Notes: generated by a model from the letters alone, not told the origin. A DNA stretch of 48,532 nucleotides from Bacteroidota bacterium (GCA_016234735.1 JACRAN010000290.1:1-48532), one strand, 5' to 3'. Positions 35,059 through 43,863 are shown, counted from the stretch's first letter. Numbers and translations: made by a program.

Positions 35059-36054
35059 ATGAAAAAAATACTCATCACCGGCGCATCGGGTTTTGTGGGC
35101 AGCCACCTCGTGGAGGAGGCGCTGCGGCGCGACCTCGATGTGTACGCTGGGGTGCGAAAGTCGAGCAGCCGGGAGTATTTGCAGGACGAGCGCATCAATT
35201 TCGTCGAACTGAATTTTGAGGACCCGGACCAGATGGCCCTTTTGATGAAGCGCAAGCAGTTCGACTACATCATCCACAACGCCGGGGTGGTGGCCGCCCC
35301 CAAATTGGCGGACTACTGGCGGGTGAATTTCGAGTACACGAAAAACCTTGCTGATGCCATCATCACCGCCGGGGAGGTGCCGGAAAAGTTCACCTACATC
35401 AGCAGTGCAGCCTCCTACGGGCCAGCCAGCAACAAGGATCTGTCGGATTTCCTGAAGGAAGAAGACACCCCCAAGCCCATCAACGCTTACGGTCGGGCCA
35501 AGCTGGCTTCCGAGCGTTATCTCGCACAACTGCCTGGTTTCCCGTATGTTATCGTCCGGCCCGTGGGCGTGTACGGCCCCCGTGAAAAAGACATTCTCAC
35601 TTTTTTCAAACTCATCCACCGCCACGTCGAAGGCTACATCGGGTTCAGGCGGCAACATCTGGCTTTCGTTTACGTGAAAGACCTGGTCAGGGCCGTGCTG
35701 GACGCTACCACTGCGTTGGACGTTTCACGACGAGGCTACTTCGTTTCCGACGGGCGCTACTACTCCCAACGGGATTTGGGCAGGGCGACCAAACGCATTT
35801 TGAAGAAAAAAACCTTCCGGCTGCACGTTCCTGTGACCCTCATCCGCAGCATCGCCTGGGTGCTGGAGCAGGCAGGAAAAATCAGCGGCAACTACCCCGC
35901 CCTCAACCTCGAAAAGGTGCATATCCTCGAAAGTGCCAACTGGAAATGCGACATCGAGCCGCTCAAAGAAGACTTGAATTTTCAGCCACAGTACGATTTG
36001 GAAGAGGGCCTGGAGGAGACCCTGGCCTGGTACAAGGAGCAGGGCTGGCTCTAA
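35059..36054 (+). CDS. Extended SDR (NAD-dependent epimerase/dehydratase), candidate ceramide/3-ketosphinganine reductase
   Basis: A 331-residue extended short-chain dehydrogenase. The Rossmann motif GASGFVG is at 8-14, the catalytic Ser lies in YISSAASYG (about 115), and the YxxxK pair is Y144 and K148. It starts 1 nt after the stop of the GNAT-type gene, so translation is probably coupled. In Caulobacter the ceramide reductase CerR is an SDR of this kind. Its position as the last gene of the operon supports reduction of the 3-keto group. A sugar epimerase role is the alternative. A palindromic heptamer array follows. Confidence 0.82.
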   Translation: MKKILITGASGFVGSHLVEEALRRDLDVYAGVRKSSSREYLQDERINFVELNFEDPDQMALLMKRKQFDYIIHNAGVVAAPKLADYWRVNFEYTKNLADAIITAGEVPEKFTYISSAASYGPASNKDLSDFLKEEDTPKPINAYGRAKLASERYLAQLPGFPYVIVRPVGVYGPREKDILTFFKLIHRHVEGYIGFRRQHLAFVYVKDLVRAVLDATTALDVSRRGYFVSDGRYYSQRDLGRATKRILKKKTFRLHVPVTLIRSIAWVLEQAGKISGNYPALNLEKVHILESANWKCDIEPLKEDLNFQPQYDLEEGLEETLAWYKEQGWL

Positions 36055-36055
36055 C

Positions 36056-36130
36056 GATTTCGGATATGGGATTTCGGATTTCGGAAGACCCACGGCACTT
36101 CCGAAATCCGAAATCTGAATTCCGAAATCG
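36056..36130. repeat. Palindromic heptamer array GATTTCG / CCGAAAT
   Basis: Left arm: GATTTCG, GATATGG, GATTTCG, GATTTCG (36056-36083). Right arm: CCGAAAT, CCGAAAT, CTGAATT, CCGAAAT (36101-36128). Each arm keeps the 7-nt register, and the arms are reverse complements around a GC-rich loop. It lies between convergent stop codons and may serve as a bidirectional terminator. CCGAAAT also occurs inside the mobA-like gene at 13854. Confidence 0.88.
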
Positions 36131-37534
36131 TCAAATGTACCCCAAAATGCGCAGCATATCCTCTGGTTTTTGCTCCTCCTTGTAAAGTTTGTCCACGATA
36201 TTTCCTTTGGAATCCTTGTAAATCAGGATGTGCTTCGGCGACGGGATGAGGCAATGCTTGATGCCGCCGTAGCCGCTCAACGAATCCTGGTAGGCCCCGG
36301 TGTGGAAGAAGCCGAGGTAGAGCGGCTCCTGGTCTTTCTTTTCGATGGTGGGCAAATAGACCTGGCTTTCGTGTACCTCCGAGTTGTAGTAGTCGGAGTT
36401 GTCGCAACTCAGGCCGCCGATGTTCACCCGGCGGTATTCGTTGTACCATTTGTTGATGGGCAGCAGGATGAACCGCTCCGCAATGCCCCAGCTATCGGGC
36501 ATGGTGGTAATGAGCGAGTTGTCTATCATGTACCAAACCTCGGCATCGTTCTGCTGCTTCTGGCCCAACACCGAGAAGATGATGGCCCCGCTTTCGCCCA
36601 CCGTGTACTTGCCGAACTCTGTGAAAATGTCGGGTTCGTGTATCTCTTCCTCCTGACAGGCCGCCAGGATTAGGTTGACGATTTCCCGCACCATGTACGT
36701 GTAGTCGAACTCGAAGCCCAGCGAGTTGCGGATAGGCATGCCGCCGCCAATATTCAGGGAGTCCAGCGAGGGACAAATTTTTTTCAGCTCGCAGTACATC
36801 TTCACGGCTTTTTTCAGCTCGCCCCAATAGTAAATGGAATCCTTGATGCCGGTGTCCACGAAGAAGTGGAGCATTTTCACCTCGAATTTGGAGTTTCCGG
36901 CAATGCGCTCCTTGTAGTAGTTGATAACTTCCGATGACCGGATGCCCAGTCTGGAGGTGTAAAACTCAAAGTTGGGTTCCTCGTCCGTGGCTACCCGGAT
37001 GCCGATATTGCACTTGCCCTTCACCAACTCTTCAAAATGGTCCAGCTCTATTTTGTTGTCAAGCACTGGGATGACGTTTTCGAAGCCCTCGTTGATGAGG
37101 CTGCTAATTTTCTCGGCGTACTCCCGGGTCTTAAAACCATTGTTGACAATGATGGTCTCCTTGTCGATGAACTCCTCCTCAAACAAGCGGCGCAACAGGT
37201 CGATGTCAAACGATGAGGAAGTCTCGATTTCCACGTCGTGTTTCAGCACTTCCTTCACCACGTAGCTGAAATGCGAACTTTTGGTACAGTAGCAGTAATT
37301 GTACTTGCCCCGATAGCCCGATGTTTTCATGGCCTTGGTAAAAAGGTTTTTCGCCCGTTTTATCTGGGTGCCTATCCTGGGCAGGTAGGTAAGTTTCAGC
37401 GGGGTACCGTATTTTTTTATCAAATACATGAGCGGCACACCGTTAAAAACAAGCTTGTCGTCTTCGATGTCGAAGCCCTCCTGGGGAAAATAAAAGGTCT
37501 GGTCGATAAGGTCGAAATAACGGTTCTTGATCAT
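36131..37534 (-). CDS. Biosynthetic arginine decarboxylase (PLP, fold III)
   Basis: Decarboxylates arginine to agmatine for polyamine synthesis. The 467-residue protein belongs to the ornithine/diaminopimelate/arginine decarboxylase fold III group in its Bacteroidota form. The PLP lysine is K85 in YCYCTKSSHFSYV, the Gly-rich phosphate site is LNIGGGMPIRNS, the EFGKYTVGESG block is at the dimer interface, and the catalytic Cys is in SCDNSDYYNSE. It is shorter than E. coli SpeA. speB and speE are not in the window. A TAnnTTTG box lies about 48 nt upstream. Confidence 0.9.
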   Translation of the reverse strand: MIKNRYFDLIDQTFYFPQEGFDIEDDKLVFNGVPLMYLIKKYGTPLKLTYLPRIGTQIKRAKNLFTKAMKTSGYRGKYNYCYCTKSSHFSYVVKEVLKHDVEIETSSSFDIDLLRRLFEEEFIDKETIIVNNGFKTREYAEKISSLINEGFENVIPVLDNKIELDHFEELVKGKCNIGIRVATDEEPNFEFYTSRLGIRSSEVINYYKERIAGNSKFEVKMLHFFVDTGIKDSIYYWGELKKAVKMYCELKKICPSLDSLNIGGGMPIRNSLGFEFDYTYMVREIVNLILAACQEEEIHEPDIFTEFGKYTVGESGAIIFSVLGQKQQNDAEVWYMIDNSLITTMPDSWGIAERFILLPINKWYNEYRRVNIGGLSCDNSDYYNSEVHESQVYLPTIEKKDQEPLYLGFFHTGAYQDSLSGYGGIKHCLIPSPKHILIYKDSKGNIVDKLYKEEQKPEDMLRILGYI

Positions 37535-37582
37535 CTCAACGAAATAGTTTTAAGACATGAAAAACCTTGCTCAGAAAAGCGG

Positions 37583-37590
37583 GCAAAAGT
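37583..37590 (-). promoter_or_regulatory. Putative -7 box TACTTTTG for the arginine decarboxylase gene
   Basis: Exact TAnnTTTG match on the minus strand about 48 nt before the start codon, in a divergent AT-rich spacer. Confidence 0.4.
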
Positions 37591-37668
37591 AATGGCTATT
37601 TTAATGAATTTTGGTGGTTTGACGCTCCTTTTTGAGGACGTTCGATTTCCTTGAATTCCTACTTTTTT

Positions 37669-37676
37669 TACCTTTG
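37669..37676 (+). promoter_or_regulatory. Putative -7 box TACCTTTG for the SRPBCC gene
   Basis: Exact TAnnTTTG match about 140 nt upstream of the SRPBCC gene, with a TTG 15 nt before it, which is slightly short of the usual spacing. Confidence 0.4.
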
Positions 37677-37816
37677 GCGACGACAATTCCCACCTTTTTG
37701 CCTGCCACACTACATTTCGATAAAAATCAAAACCGTTTTTGTATTTTTTGTTTTAAAAAATTGCATTTTTACGCCACTTTTTAAAACAATAATTTTCACC
37801 AACTAAATTTGTTATT

Positions 37817-38860
37817 ATGAAAACTTTAAAAACAATTGGTATCGCATTGCTGGCGCTGATAGTCATCGGTCTCGTGGCCGCCGCCCTCATGCCCAAGCAT
37901 TTTGAGTACGAGCGCACTACCGACATCAATGCTTCGAAGGATGTAGTCTTTGGCATCGTCAACGACCTGAAAACACAAGACGTTTGGGGGCCTTGGCAGA
38001 AACAAGACCCCACCATCCAAAATACCTTCAACGAGGTGGACTCTGGCGTAGGCCAGGTAAGTTCCTGGACTTCCAAAAAGTCGGGCGACGGCACACAAAC
38101 CATCACCGAATCCACGCCGCCCTCCATGGTGAAGACCCACATCGAATTTGAAGGCCAAGGTGGTAGCGAAGCGTGGTTCAAATTGGATGACGCAGAAAAT
38201 GGTGGCACCAAGACCACTTGGGCTTTTGCCTTCGACGCACCCTGGCCGTGGAACCTCATGTCGGTGATGATGGGAGGCCAAATGGACAAGATGCTCGAAC
38301 AAGGACTCGCAGGCATCAAGGAAATGGCCGAGAAAAGGGCTGCCGAAGCACCAGCCAGCACTGGCAGCTACGAAGTAAAAACAGTGGACTTCCCCAGCCA
38401 TACCTACCTCGGCATCCGGGAGAAAACAACGTTTGACGAGTTCATGAAACCGAATTATTTTGCCGACCGCGTCGGGCGGATTACAACGTTGCTGGAGAAA
38501 TCCAAAATGAAGCCCACTGGCGGTCCCACCGGGGTGTTTTACACTTGGGACGAGGCCAGCAAAACCACCGACATGGCCGTGGCCATGGCCGTGAATAATG
38601 GAACTGCCGTTGCCGGTGGCACACTCCAAACCTTCGAGGTGCCGGCATCCAAGGCACTGGTGGTTGACTATTATGGCTCATACGATGGCTTTGCCAGTGT
38701 GCACCAGGCACTTGGCGAATATGTCAAAGCGAACGGCCTGAAGGAAGTGCCACCCATCATCGAGGAGTACGTCACTGGCCCCTCCACCGAGAAGGACACG
38801 AGCAAGTGGCTCACCAAAATCTACTATTTCACGGAAGGCCCGATGGCCAAAGCAAACTAA
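37817..38860 (+). CDS. SRPBCC-domain plus GyrI-like effector-binding protein
   Basis: A 347-residue protein with an N-terminal single membrane segment (IGIALLALIVIGLVAAALM), an SRPBCC/START-like domain at about 28-165 (EYERTTDINASKDVVFGIV; VWGPWQKQDPT), and a GyrI-like domain at about 185-345 (YLGIREKTTFDEF; DYYGSYDGFASVHQAL). Both folds form small-ligand pockets, so it may sense or carry a hydrophobic molecule at the membrane. No operon partner is evident. A perfect palindromic terminator follows 17 nt after the stop. Confidence 0.85.
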   Translation: MKTLKTIGIALLALIVIGLVAAALMPKHFEYERTTDINASKDVVFGIVNDLKTQDVWGPWQKQDPTIQNTFNEVDSGVGQVSSWTSKKSGDGTQTITESTPPSMVKTHIEFEGQGGSEAWFKLDDAENGGTKTTWAFAFDAPWPWNLMSVMMGGQMDKMLEQGLAGIKEMAEKRAAEAPASTGSYEVKTVDFPSHTYLGIREKTTFDEFMKPNYFADRVGRITTLLEKSKMKPTGGPTGVFYTWDEASKTTDMAVAMAVNNGTAVAGGTLQTFEVPASKALVVDYYGSYDGFASVHQALGEYVKANGLKEVPPIIEEYVTGPSTEKDTSKWLTKIYYFTEGPMAKAN

Positions 38861-38877
38861 AAAATCTGGCTTGGCAT

Positions 38878-38930
38878 CTCAGAAATAAGAAAGCCCCGTC
38901 CGACTCGGACGGGGCTTTCTTATTTCTGAG
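38878..38930. terminator. Perfect 26-bp palindromic terminator
   Basis: Arms 38878-38903 and 38905-38930 are exact reverse complements (core AAGCCCCGTCCGA/TCGGACGGGGCTT) separated by one base. It can terminate on both strands and is unusually long for a terminator in this window. Confidence 0.88.
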
Positions 38931-39013
38931 ATTTTTCTTGCAGTTTCTTTTTGAATACCTAAATTTCGGCGTTGTGATTTATTCAGTTCAAACAGTAACC
39001 AACCAATTTTGAC

Positions 39014-39142
39014 ATGGCAACAAAAAGAAAAAAAAGGCAGGCAACATTGGACAAAAGAGACTCCCGGAAGTTTTTCACAGCACTCGCCATCGCAGTATTG
39101 ATACTGATGCTGCTTTTTTTCCTGATTTTCAGGAGCATGTAA
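39014..39142 (+). CDS. Small single-pass membrane protein
   Basis: A 42-residue frame starting at ATG 39014. The N-terminal half is very basic (ATKRKKRQATLDKRDSRKF) and the C-terminal half is one hydrophobic helix (ALAIAVLILMLLFFLIF) ending RSM. This is the composition of a small membrane protein with the charged end in the cytoplasm. I do not recognise the family and no operon is evident; a clear terminator precedes it, so it would need its own promoter. Confidence 0.6.
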   Translation: MATKRKKRQATLDKRDSRKFFTALAIAVLILMLLFFLIFRSM

Positions 39143-39183
39143 AAAGATGGAAATAGTTGGGGAGGTTTGCCGGGCAGGCCGTC

Positions 39184-39717
39184 TCAACTACCTGCATTTT
39201 GAAAACCCGAAAAAAGCGCACGGATTTCCGAAGCCTGCTCCGGCTTCATCCGCCCGCTGAGTACCAGCCGCAATTCCCGGCGGCGGGCGGCACTTTCGTA
39301 CAGTTGTTCTTCCTCGCTGGACAGGGGAATTACCTCGGGAACCGGTTTGGGCTTCCTGGTTTTATCGTCCAGCGCCACGAAGGTGAAGTAGGCATGGTTG
39401 CACTTGCGAGGGGCACCGCCTTTGATGTCGGCAGCGAAAACTTCCACATAAATTTCCACGGAAGTATTGAAAGCCCTCGTTACACGGGCCTCCAGGGTCA
39501 CGACTTCCCCCAGCGGGATGGGCTTGTGAAATGAAACATGGTCCACCGATGCCGTCACCACATGTGCTTCGCAATGCCTCCCCGCACAGATGCTTCCCGC
39601 TATGTCCATCCACCGCATCAGGTTGCCCCCCATCAGGTTGTGAAGCGGGTTGGTATCGTTGGGCATGACCATTTCCGTCATGGTGGTTACGGATTCGGTG
39701 ACTTTTTTTGGTTTCAT
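39184..39717 (-). CDS. Hotdog-fold acyl-CoA thioesterase
   Basis: A 177-residue thioesterase of the YciA/BFIT-like group that hydrolyses acyl-CoA to free acid and CoA. The signature PNDTNPLHNLMGGNLMRWMD at about 20-39 holds the catalytic Asn and Asp, and VDHVSFHKPIPLGEVVTLEA is the second family block. A C-terminal helical extension of about 45 residues follows. The start at 39717 is the family-like start (KPKKVTESVTTMTEMV); the upstream frame translates a GATTG-rich repeat. Confidence 0.9.
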   Translation of the reverse strand: MKPKKVTESVTTMTEMVMPNDTNPLHNLMGGNLMRWMDIAGSICAGRHCEAHVVTASVDHVSFHKPIPLGEVVTLEARVTRAFNTSVEIYVEVFAADIKGGAPRKCNHAYFTFVALDDKTRKPKPVPEVIPLSSEEEQLYESAARRRELRLVLSGRMKPEQASEIRALFSGFQNAGS

Positions 39718-39721
39718 GACA

Positions 39722-39775
39722 AGGATTGAAGGAGGGATTGGAAAAATTGATTGAATGGTTAGGACACAATTCAAT
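39722..39775 (-). repeat. GATTGAA-type degenerate repeat with an inverted arm
   Basis: Words GATTGAAGG, GATTGGAAAA, ATTGATTGAAT at roughly 10-11 nt spacing, followed after 12 nt by ATTCAATCATT, which pairs with ATTGATTGAAT (10 of 11). It fills the spacer between the thioesterase start and the stop of the next gene. Confidence 0.6.
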
Positions 39776-40185
39776 CATTTTATCATAACTCCCCTGCGTA
39801 GCAGCACGGGAATGGTGGTGAAATTATCTTCCGAAATGCTGCCCCGCACGAAGACGTACTTTTTGTCGTACATGTAGCCGTCGTAGGTGAAGCTCACCCA
39901 GTATTCATTGGCGATGTCGAACAACTTCGTCTGAATCGGCTCGACCAACAGGGCCTGCTTCGGACCGATTTCATTGAAAAAATGCCGGAGGATGGTCGTT
40001 TTCATTTGCTCCCCATCCACTTCTCCGTAGCCCCTTGAATTTACCAACACATTTTCAATGGCATCCCCTTTCAGGTTCAGGAGGTAAACATCCCACATCT
40101 CATGGTCTTGTACTCCATCTTCCGTTCTTGGCAAGATAGCAATGGCCAGTTCTTCCACTTTGTATTCAGGAATATCTTTTTTCAT
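39775..40185 (-). CDS. Conserved protein of unknown function
   Basis: A 136-residue soluble protein with alternating beta/alpha character: KDIPEYKVEELAIAILPRTE, then WDVYLLNLKGDAIENVLVNSRGYG, a FFNEIGPKQALLVEPI helix and the aromatic NEYWVSFTYDGYMYDKKYVF block. I recall uncharacterised Bacteroidota proteins of this pattern, but no function or named domain. It lies between lipB and the thioesterase on the same strand and may share their transcript. Confidence 0.75.
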   Translation of the reverse strand: MKKDIPEYKVEELAIAILPRTEDGVQDHEMWDVYLLNLKGDAIENVLVNSRGYGEVDGEQMKTTILRHFFNEIGPKQALLVEPIQTKLFDIANEYWVSFTYDGYMYDKKYVFVRGSISEDNFTTIPVLLRRGVMIK

Positions 40186-40272
40186 GGGCCATGATTCTCG
40201 ATTGTGCCTGTCGATATTTTGATAACCATTGCATCAAATTGATTTTCAGGCAATTGAAGAATTGGAAATACT

Positions 40273-40986
40273 TCACGCAAACTCGAAGCCAAACAACTCG
40301 GCGAAGTGGCGTTTCAGTTTCCTTTTAACCTCGTTTTCGTCAACAGTATGCCCCAGCTCTTTAGCCAAGGAAGTCACGTCTTTGTCGCTGTCGTTGATGC
40401 CGCAGGGCACGATATGGTGGAAGTAGTTGAGGTCAGTGTTCACGTTGAACGCAAACCCGTGCATTGTCACCCAGCGGCTCAGATGCACCCCGATGGCGCA
40501 GATTTTCCGCTTCGGCAGCCAACCCTGTTGCGGCAGCCACACGCCCGTGTACTCCCCAATGCGGTAGCCTTCGATGCCGTACTCCGCCAACGTGCGGATG
40601 GTGGCCTCCTCCAGGCAGCGCACGTAGCGATGCACGTCCGTAAAAAACTCGTCCAGGTCAAAAATCGGGTAGCCCACGATTTGCCCCGGCCCGTGGTAGG
40701 TGATGTCGCCGCCCCGGTTGATTTTAAAGAACTCGATGCCTTGTTCCCGCAGGCCGTTTTCGTCGAGCAGCAGGTTTCCCTCAGCGCCGCTCCTGCCGAG
40801 CGTGATGACCGGCGGGTGCTCGCAAAACAGCAGGTGATGAACGACAGGAACCGGCGCTTCGCCATGTTCTTTTCGCTCCCGGTTCTGCCGTTTCCGGCGG
40901 ATGGCTTCGTCCAGCAACTGCTGCTGAAAATCCCACGCCTCGCGGTAGGAAATCCTGCCTAAATCTTTGAAAACGACCTGTTGCAT
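40273..40986 (-). CDS. lipB: Lipoyl(octanoyl) transferase LipB
   Basis: Transfers octanoyl groups from octanoyl-ACP to lipoyl domains of pyruvate and 2-oxoglutarate dehydrogenases. The 237-residue protein has the blocks ITLGRSGAEGNLL and RGGDITYHGPGQIVGYPIFDL, catalytic Lys161 in KRKICAIGVH, and catalytic Cys195 in HIVPCGI. The long N-terminal part contains an RRKRQNRERKEHGEAP insertion. lipA is not in the window. Confidence 0.96.
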   Translation of the reverse strand: MQQVVFKDLGRISYREAWDFQQQLLDEAIRRKRQNRERKEHGEAPVPVVHHLLFCEHPPVITLGRSGAEGNLLLDENGLREQGIEFFKINRGGDITYHGPGQIVGYPIFDLDEFFTDVHRYVRCLEEATIRTLAEYGIEGYRIGEYTGVWLPQQGWLPKRKICAIGVHLSRWVTMHGFAFNVNTDLNYFHHIVPCGINDSDKDVTSLAKELGHTVDENEVKRKLKRHFAELFGFEFA

Positions 40987-41092
40987 GTTGCAGAGGGCGG
41001 GGGAAAACTGCCCCCCTCCGAAAAAAGCGGTGCGAAGTTAGGAATTCCACTGGATAATAAAAATCGACGTTTCGGTGCGCGGTGTCAGCCCG

Positions 41093-41824
41093 TTACTTTG
41101 GTGTTTTTGAGTTGTAAAGTTCCGTGACCACGGGCTTCAAAACCTGCGTCCAACGGGCATAGCCGTTGGCGTTCATGTGAAGTTTGTCCTCGGTAAAAAG
41201 CGCCGGGTCAGGTTCCCCGTTGGCGGCCAGCAGTTGCTTGCCGATGTCGATGTAGTGCAGGTTAGGGCGGTTTTGGGCAAATTGTTCCATCATCGAGTTG
41301 AACTGCTGATAGCTTTTCCAGAGGTGCCAGCGGGCAGGCGAAGGTTTCGCAGAAATGCACACCACCGTCGTGCCGACCAGATTTTTCTCCGTTTCCCCGA
41401 TGTACTTTTTGAAATTCTGGAACACCACCTGGGGCGGCGTGTCCTCTGCGATGTCGTTTTCGCCGCAGTAAAAAACAATCACCGCGGGCTGGTATTTGAA
41501 AACGATGCGCTTGGCGTAGTGCAGCACCTCCGGTATCGTCGAGCCACCGAAGCCCCGGTTGATGACGGGCAGCGGTGCAAAATCCTGCTCCACCGTGCCC
41601 CAGAGCCTGATGCTCGAACTGCCTGCGAAAAGCACCCCGCCCTTCGGGGGCATCTGCACCGAATCGGCCTGCTCGTATTTTTTTATTTCCGCCTCGAACC
41701 GGTCGATGGACTGGTCAGGCCCGCGGGCCACAATGCCCGCCTGGGCGTTTCCAGGTTCATTTTTGCAACTAAAAAACGTCAGCGGCACAAGTGCCAACAG
41801 CAGGAAAAGCAGTGATTTTTTCAT
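41093..41824 (-). CDS. SGNH/GDSL-family hydrolase lipoprotein
   Basis: A 243-residue secreted esterase or acyl hydrolase anchored by lipid. The signal KSLLFLLLALVPLTFFSC ends in the lipobox FFSC (C20). SGNH blocks are: Ser region FAGSSSIRLW near 66-75, Gly in NRGFGGST, Asn in FYCGENDI (N123) and the Asp/His pair in EDKLHMNANGY. Substrate unknown; envelope carbohydrate or lipid esters are likely. It is tandem with lipB. Confidence 0.88.
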   Translation of the reverse strand: MKKSLLFLLLALVPLTFFSCKNEPGNAQAGIVARGPDQSIDRFEAEIKKYEQADSVQMPPKGGVLFAGSSSIRLWGTVEQDFAPLPVINRGFGGSTIPEVLHYAKRIVFKYQPAVIVFYCGENDIAEDTPPQVVFQNFKKYIGETEKNLVGTTVVCISAKPSPARWHLWKSYQQFNSMMEQFAQNRPNLHYIDIGKQLLAANGEPDPALFTEDKLHMNANGYARWTQVLKPVVTELYNSKTPK

Positions 41825-41850
41825 GGTGAAATGATTTAGAAGCAGCCAAG

Positions 41851-43314
41851 TTAACGACTTTGCAGTGCATTCAACCCATTTTTAAAAATCCCCAGCAACA
41901 GGTCAACCTCCCGCAAGTGTGTGCGGAAACACAGCACCGCCAGCCGTATCCAAAACACACCGCCGATGTTGGTGGAGGAAACAAAAATACGCCCGTCGCG
42001 CTGCACGTACTCCACCAGGCGGCGGTTGAAATCGTCGGCATCGCTGCCGTCGCCTGGCAGGTAGCGGTAGGTGCAAACGGAGAGCTCCGGGTACGGCCCA
42101 ACCTCGAAACCCAGCTTTTGGATTTCTTGGTAAAAATAGCGGCAGAGCCAGATTTTCTCCTCCAGCGCCGACTTAAACGGCTGAATACCATACAGTTGCA
42201 ACGGGAGCCACATGCGCAGGCCGCGCCAGTGTTTGGTCAGTTCCGGGGAGAGGTCGCAGGGGCTGAGTTCTTCGGTGGCATCGAAAGCGTCCTGCATGTA
42301 GTTGGCCCGGTAGTAGTGCGCCTCCATCTGGGCCTTCACGTTTTTTATCAAAACGGCCCCCAAGCCGTAGGCTAAGAACAGCCCCTTGTGCGGGTCGATG
42401 GCCACCGAGTCCGATTTTTCGATGCCCCGGAGGGACTGCTTCACGGTCGTACCGTCGGGGTTTTCGACCTCGGCAAGCAGGAAAAAACCGCCGTAGGCAG
42501 CGTCCACATGGAACCAGAGTCCGTGCTGCTGGCAGATGTCGGCGATTTTGTCCAATGGGTCAATCGACCCGGTGTCGGTGGTGCCTGCGGAACCGACGAC
42601 GAGGAAGGGATTGAGGCCATCGGCAACGTCTTTCCCCACCATTTCCGCCAGCACGGTTGCGTCCATTCGGAAGCGGCTGTCCATCGGCACATTGCGGACG
42701 ATGGCCTCCGCCAGCCCCCCGATGCGGATGGCTTTGTGGACGCAATGATGCACCTGCTCCGTGAGGTAAATGACTGATTTTCTGACTTTTGTGGAAGTGA
42801 TTTTTTTAAAATCCCTTGCTGTCACGAAGGCGGTCAGGTTGGCAATGGAGCCGCCGCTGGCCAAGTTGCCAAGCGCCGTTTTGGGGTAGCCGATCAGTGC
42901 GCACATCCATCGGATGAGCATGTTTTCGATGCGCACGGCACCCGGCCCACCGAAGAAAATACCGGCGTATTCGTTCGTTACCGCAGCGAGGTAGTCGCCG
43001 AGTGCCGTCGGGTAGATGCCGCCGCCGGGGATGTAGCCGAGGTGCCCGCCGGAGGCAGGGTTGAGACCCGCGGTGGGGATGTTTTTTTTCAGAACGGCCA
43101 GGATTTCCTCCATCGGCCTGGGCTGCCCGTCCAACGGGAAGTCGAGCAGCCCCGCTGCGGGGTTTTCCACGGCATGGAAGGCTTTGCCGTTCGGCAAACT
43201 GTCGATGTAGCCATGGGCATAGCCGCGCACGGCAGTGTCCCAGGCTTGGCGCTGGTCGGGGGTGGGTTCGAGTTGCCGGGAGGCCTGTGCGAGTTGTTCG
43301 ATTTGTTGGCGCAT
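41851..43314 (-). CDS. PLP-dependent group II decarboxylase (aspartate/aromatic amino acid type)
   Basis: A 487-residue decarboxylase of the glutamate/tyrosine/aromatic-L-amino-acid family. The PLP lysine is K310 in AIDPHKGLF, with HVDAAYGGF at 269-277 for cofactor stacking and LASGGSIANLTA at 151-162. The start at 43314 (RQQIEQLAQASRQLEPT) was taken over a longer frame whose first residues have low plausibility. The substrate cannot be decided; similar enzymes act on tyrosine, tryptophan or 2,4-diaminobutyrate. Confidence 0.9.
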   Translation of the reverse strand: MRQQIEQLAQASRQLEPTPDQRQAWDTAVRGYAHGYIDSLPNGKAFHAVENPAAGLLDFPLDGQPRPMEEILAVLKKNIPTAGLNPASGGHLGYIPGGGIYPTALGDYLAAVTNEYAGIFFGGPGAVRIENMLIRWMCALIGYPKTALGNLASGGSIANLTAFVTARDFKKITSTKVRKSVIYLTEQVHHCVHKAIRIGGLAEAIVRNVPMDSRFRMDATVLAEMVGKDVADGLNPFLVVGSAGTTDTGSIDPLDKIADICQQHGLWFHVDAAYGGFFLLAEVENPDGTTVKQSLRGIEKSDSVAIDPHKGLFLAYGLGAVLIKNVKAQMEAHYYRANYMQDAFDATEELSPCDLSPELTKHWRGLRMWLPLQLYGIQPFKSALEEKIWLCRYFYQEIQKLGFEVGPYPELSVCTYRYLPGDGSDADDFNRRLVEYVQRDGRIFVSSTNIGGVFWIRLAVLCFRTHLREVDLLLGIFKNGLNALQSR

Positions 43315-43431
43315 GGACTTTCGTTTGAACTTGGGTATTTTTGAACTGAAATATTTGCCCAAAAGGCAATCGCAAAGAGAAGAAATTGGCGTGAGATGGG
43401 AAGCCGTATTTTCACAAAGATTCAGCAACGG

Positions 43432-43863
43432 CTACTGCCAATGAAGCACGAAATCACCATTCAACTTCGCTGCCACATACATGCCGTAAGGCAATTGCAG
43501 TTCGTAGGATGGGTTGGAGGTCAGCCCGTTCAGGGATTCCATGCTGCATTCGGCAGCTTTGAGGTATTTGGGATCGCTCGTTTCTTTCCACGCATTGTAC
43601 AAAACCCAAGCGTAAGCACCTGCCGCTTCCGGTTCTTTCACGCCGTTGTCGTTGGGCTGCATTTGCAGAAAACTCCAGGCACGGTGGTTCATGTCGGCCT
43701 GCTGCCAAGGCGCATCGCTACCGCCCATTGCCCGCACTGCCTCCGCAAAACGGTCGGCAATGGTAGTGAACTGGAAACCAAGGCTGGTTTTTGGTTGAGC
43801 GCAAAATTGAAGAAGGAGGTACTGGATTTCGTTGGGGAAGGTTTCTGAATTTGAAGGATGCAA
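43432..43863 (-). pseudogene. Fragment of a larger protein, probably a six-hairpin glycosidase-like gene
   Basis: A 143-residue frame with no ATG (the first codon is TTG) and no signal or domain start. The interior (QQADMNHRAWSFLQMQPNDN, then PEAAGAYAWVLYNAW, SNPSYELQLPYGMYVAAKLN) looks like the helical hairpins of large alpha/alpha-barrel carbohydrate-active proteins. Both ends stop abruptly. On its upstream side is a terminator-like hairpin (43878-43912), so it is cut off from any former 5' part. I read it as a decayed remnant beside the repeat-rich gap. Confidence 0.6.
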
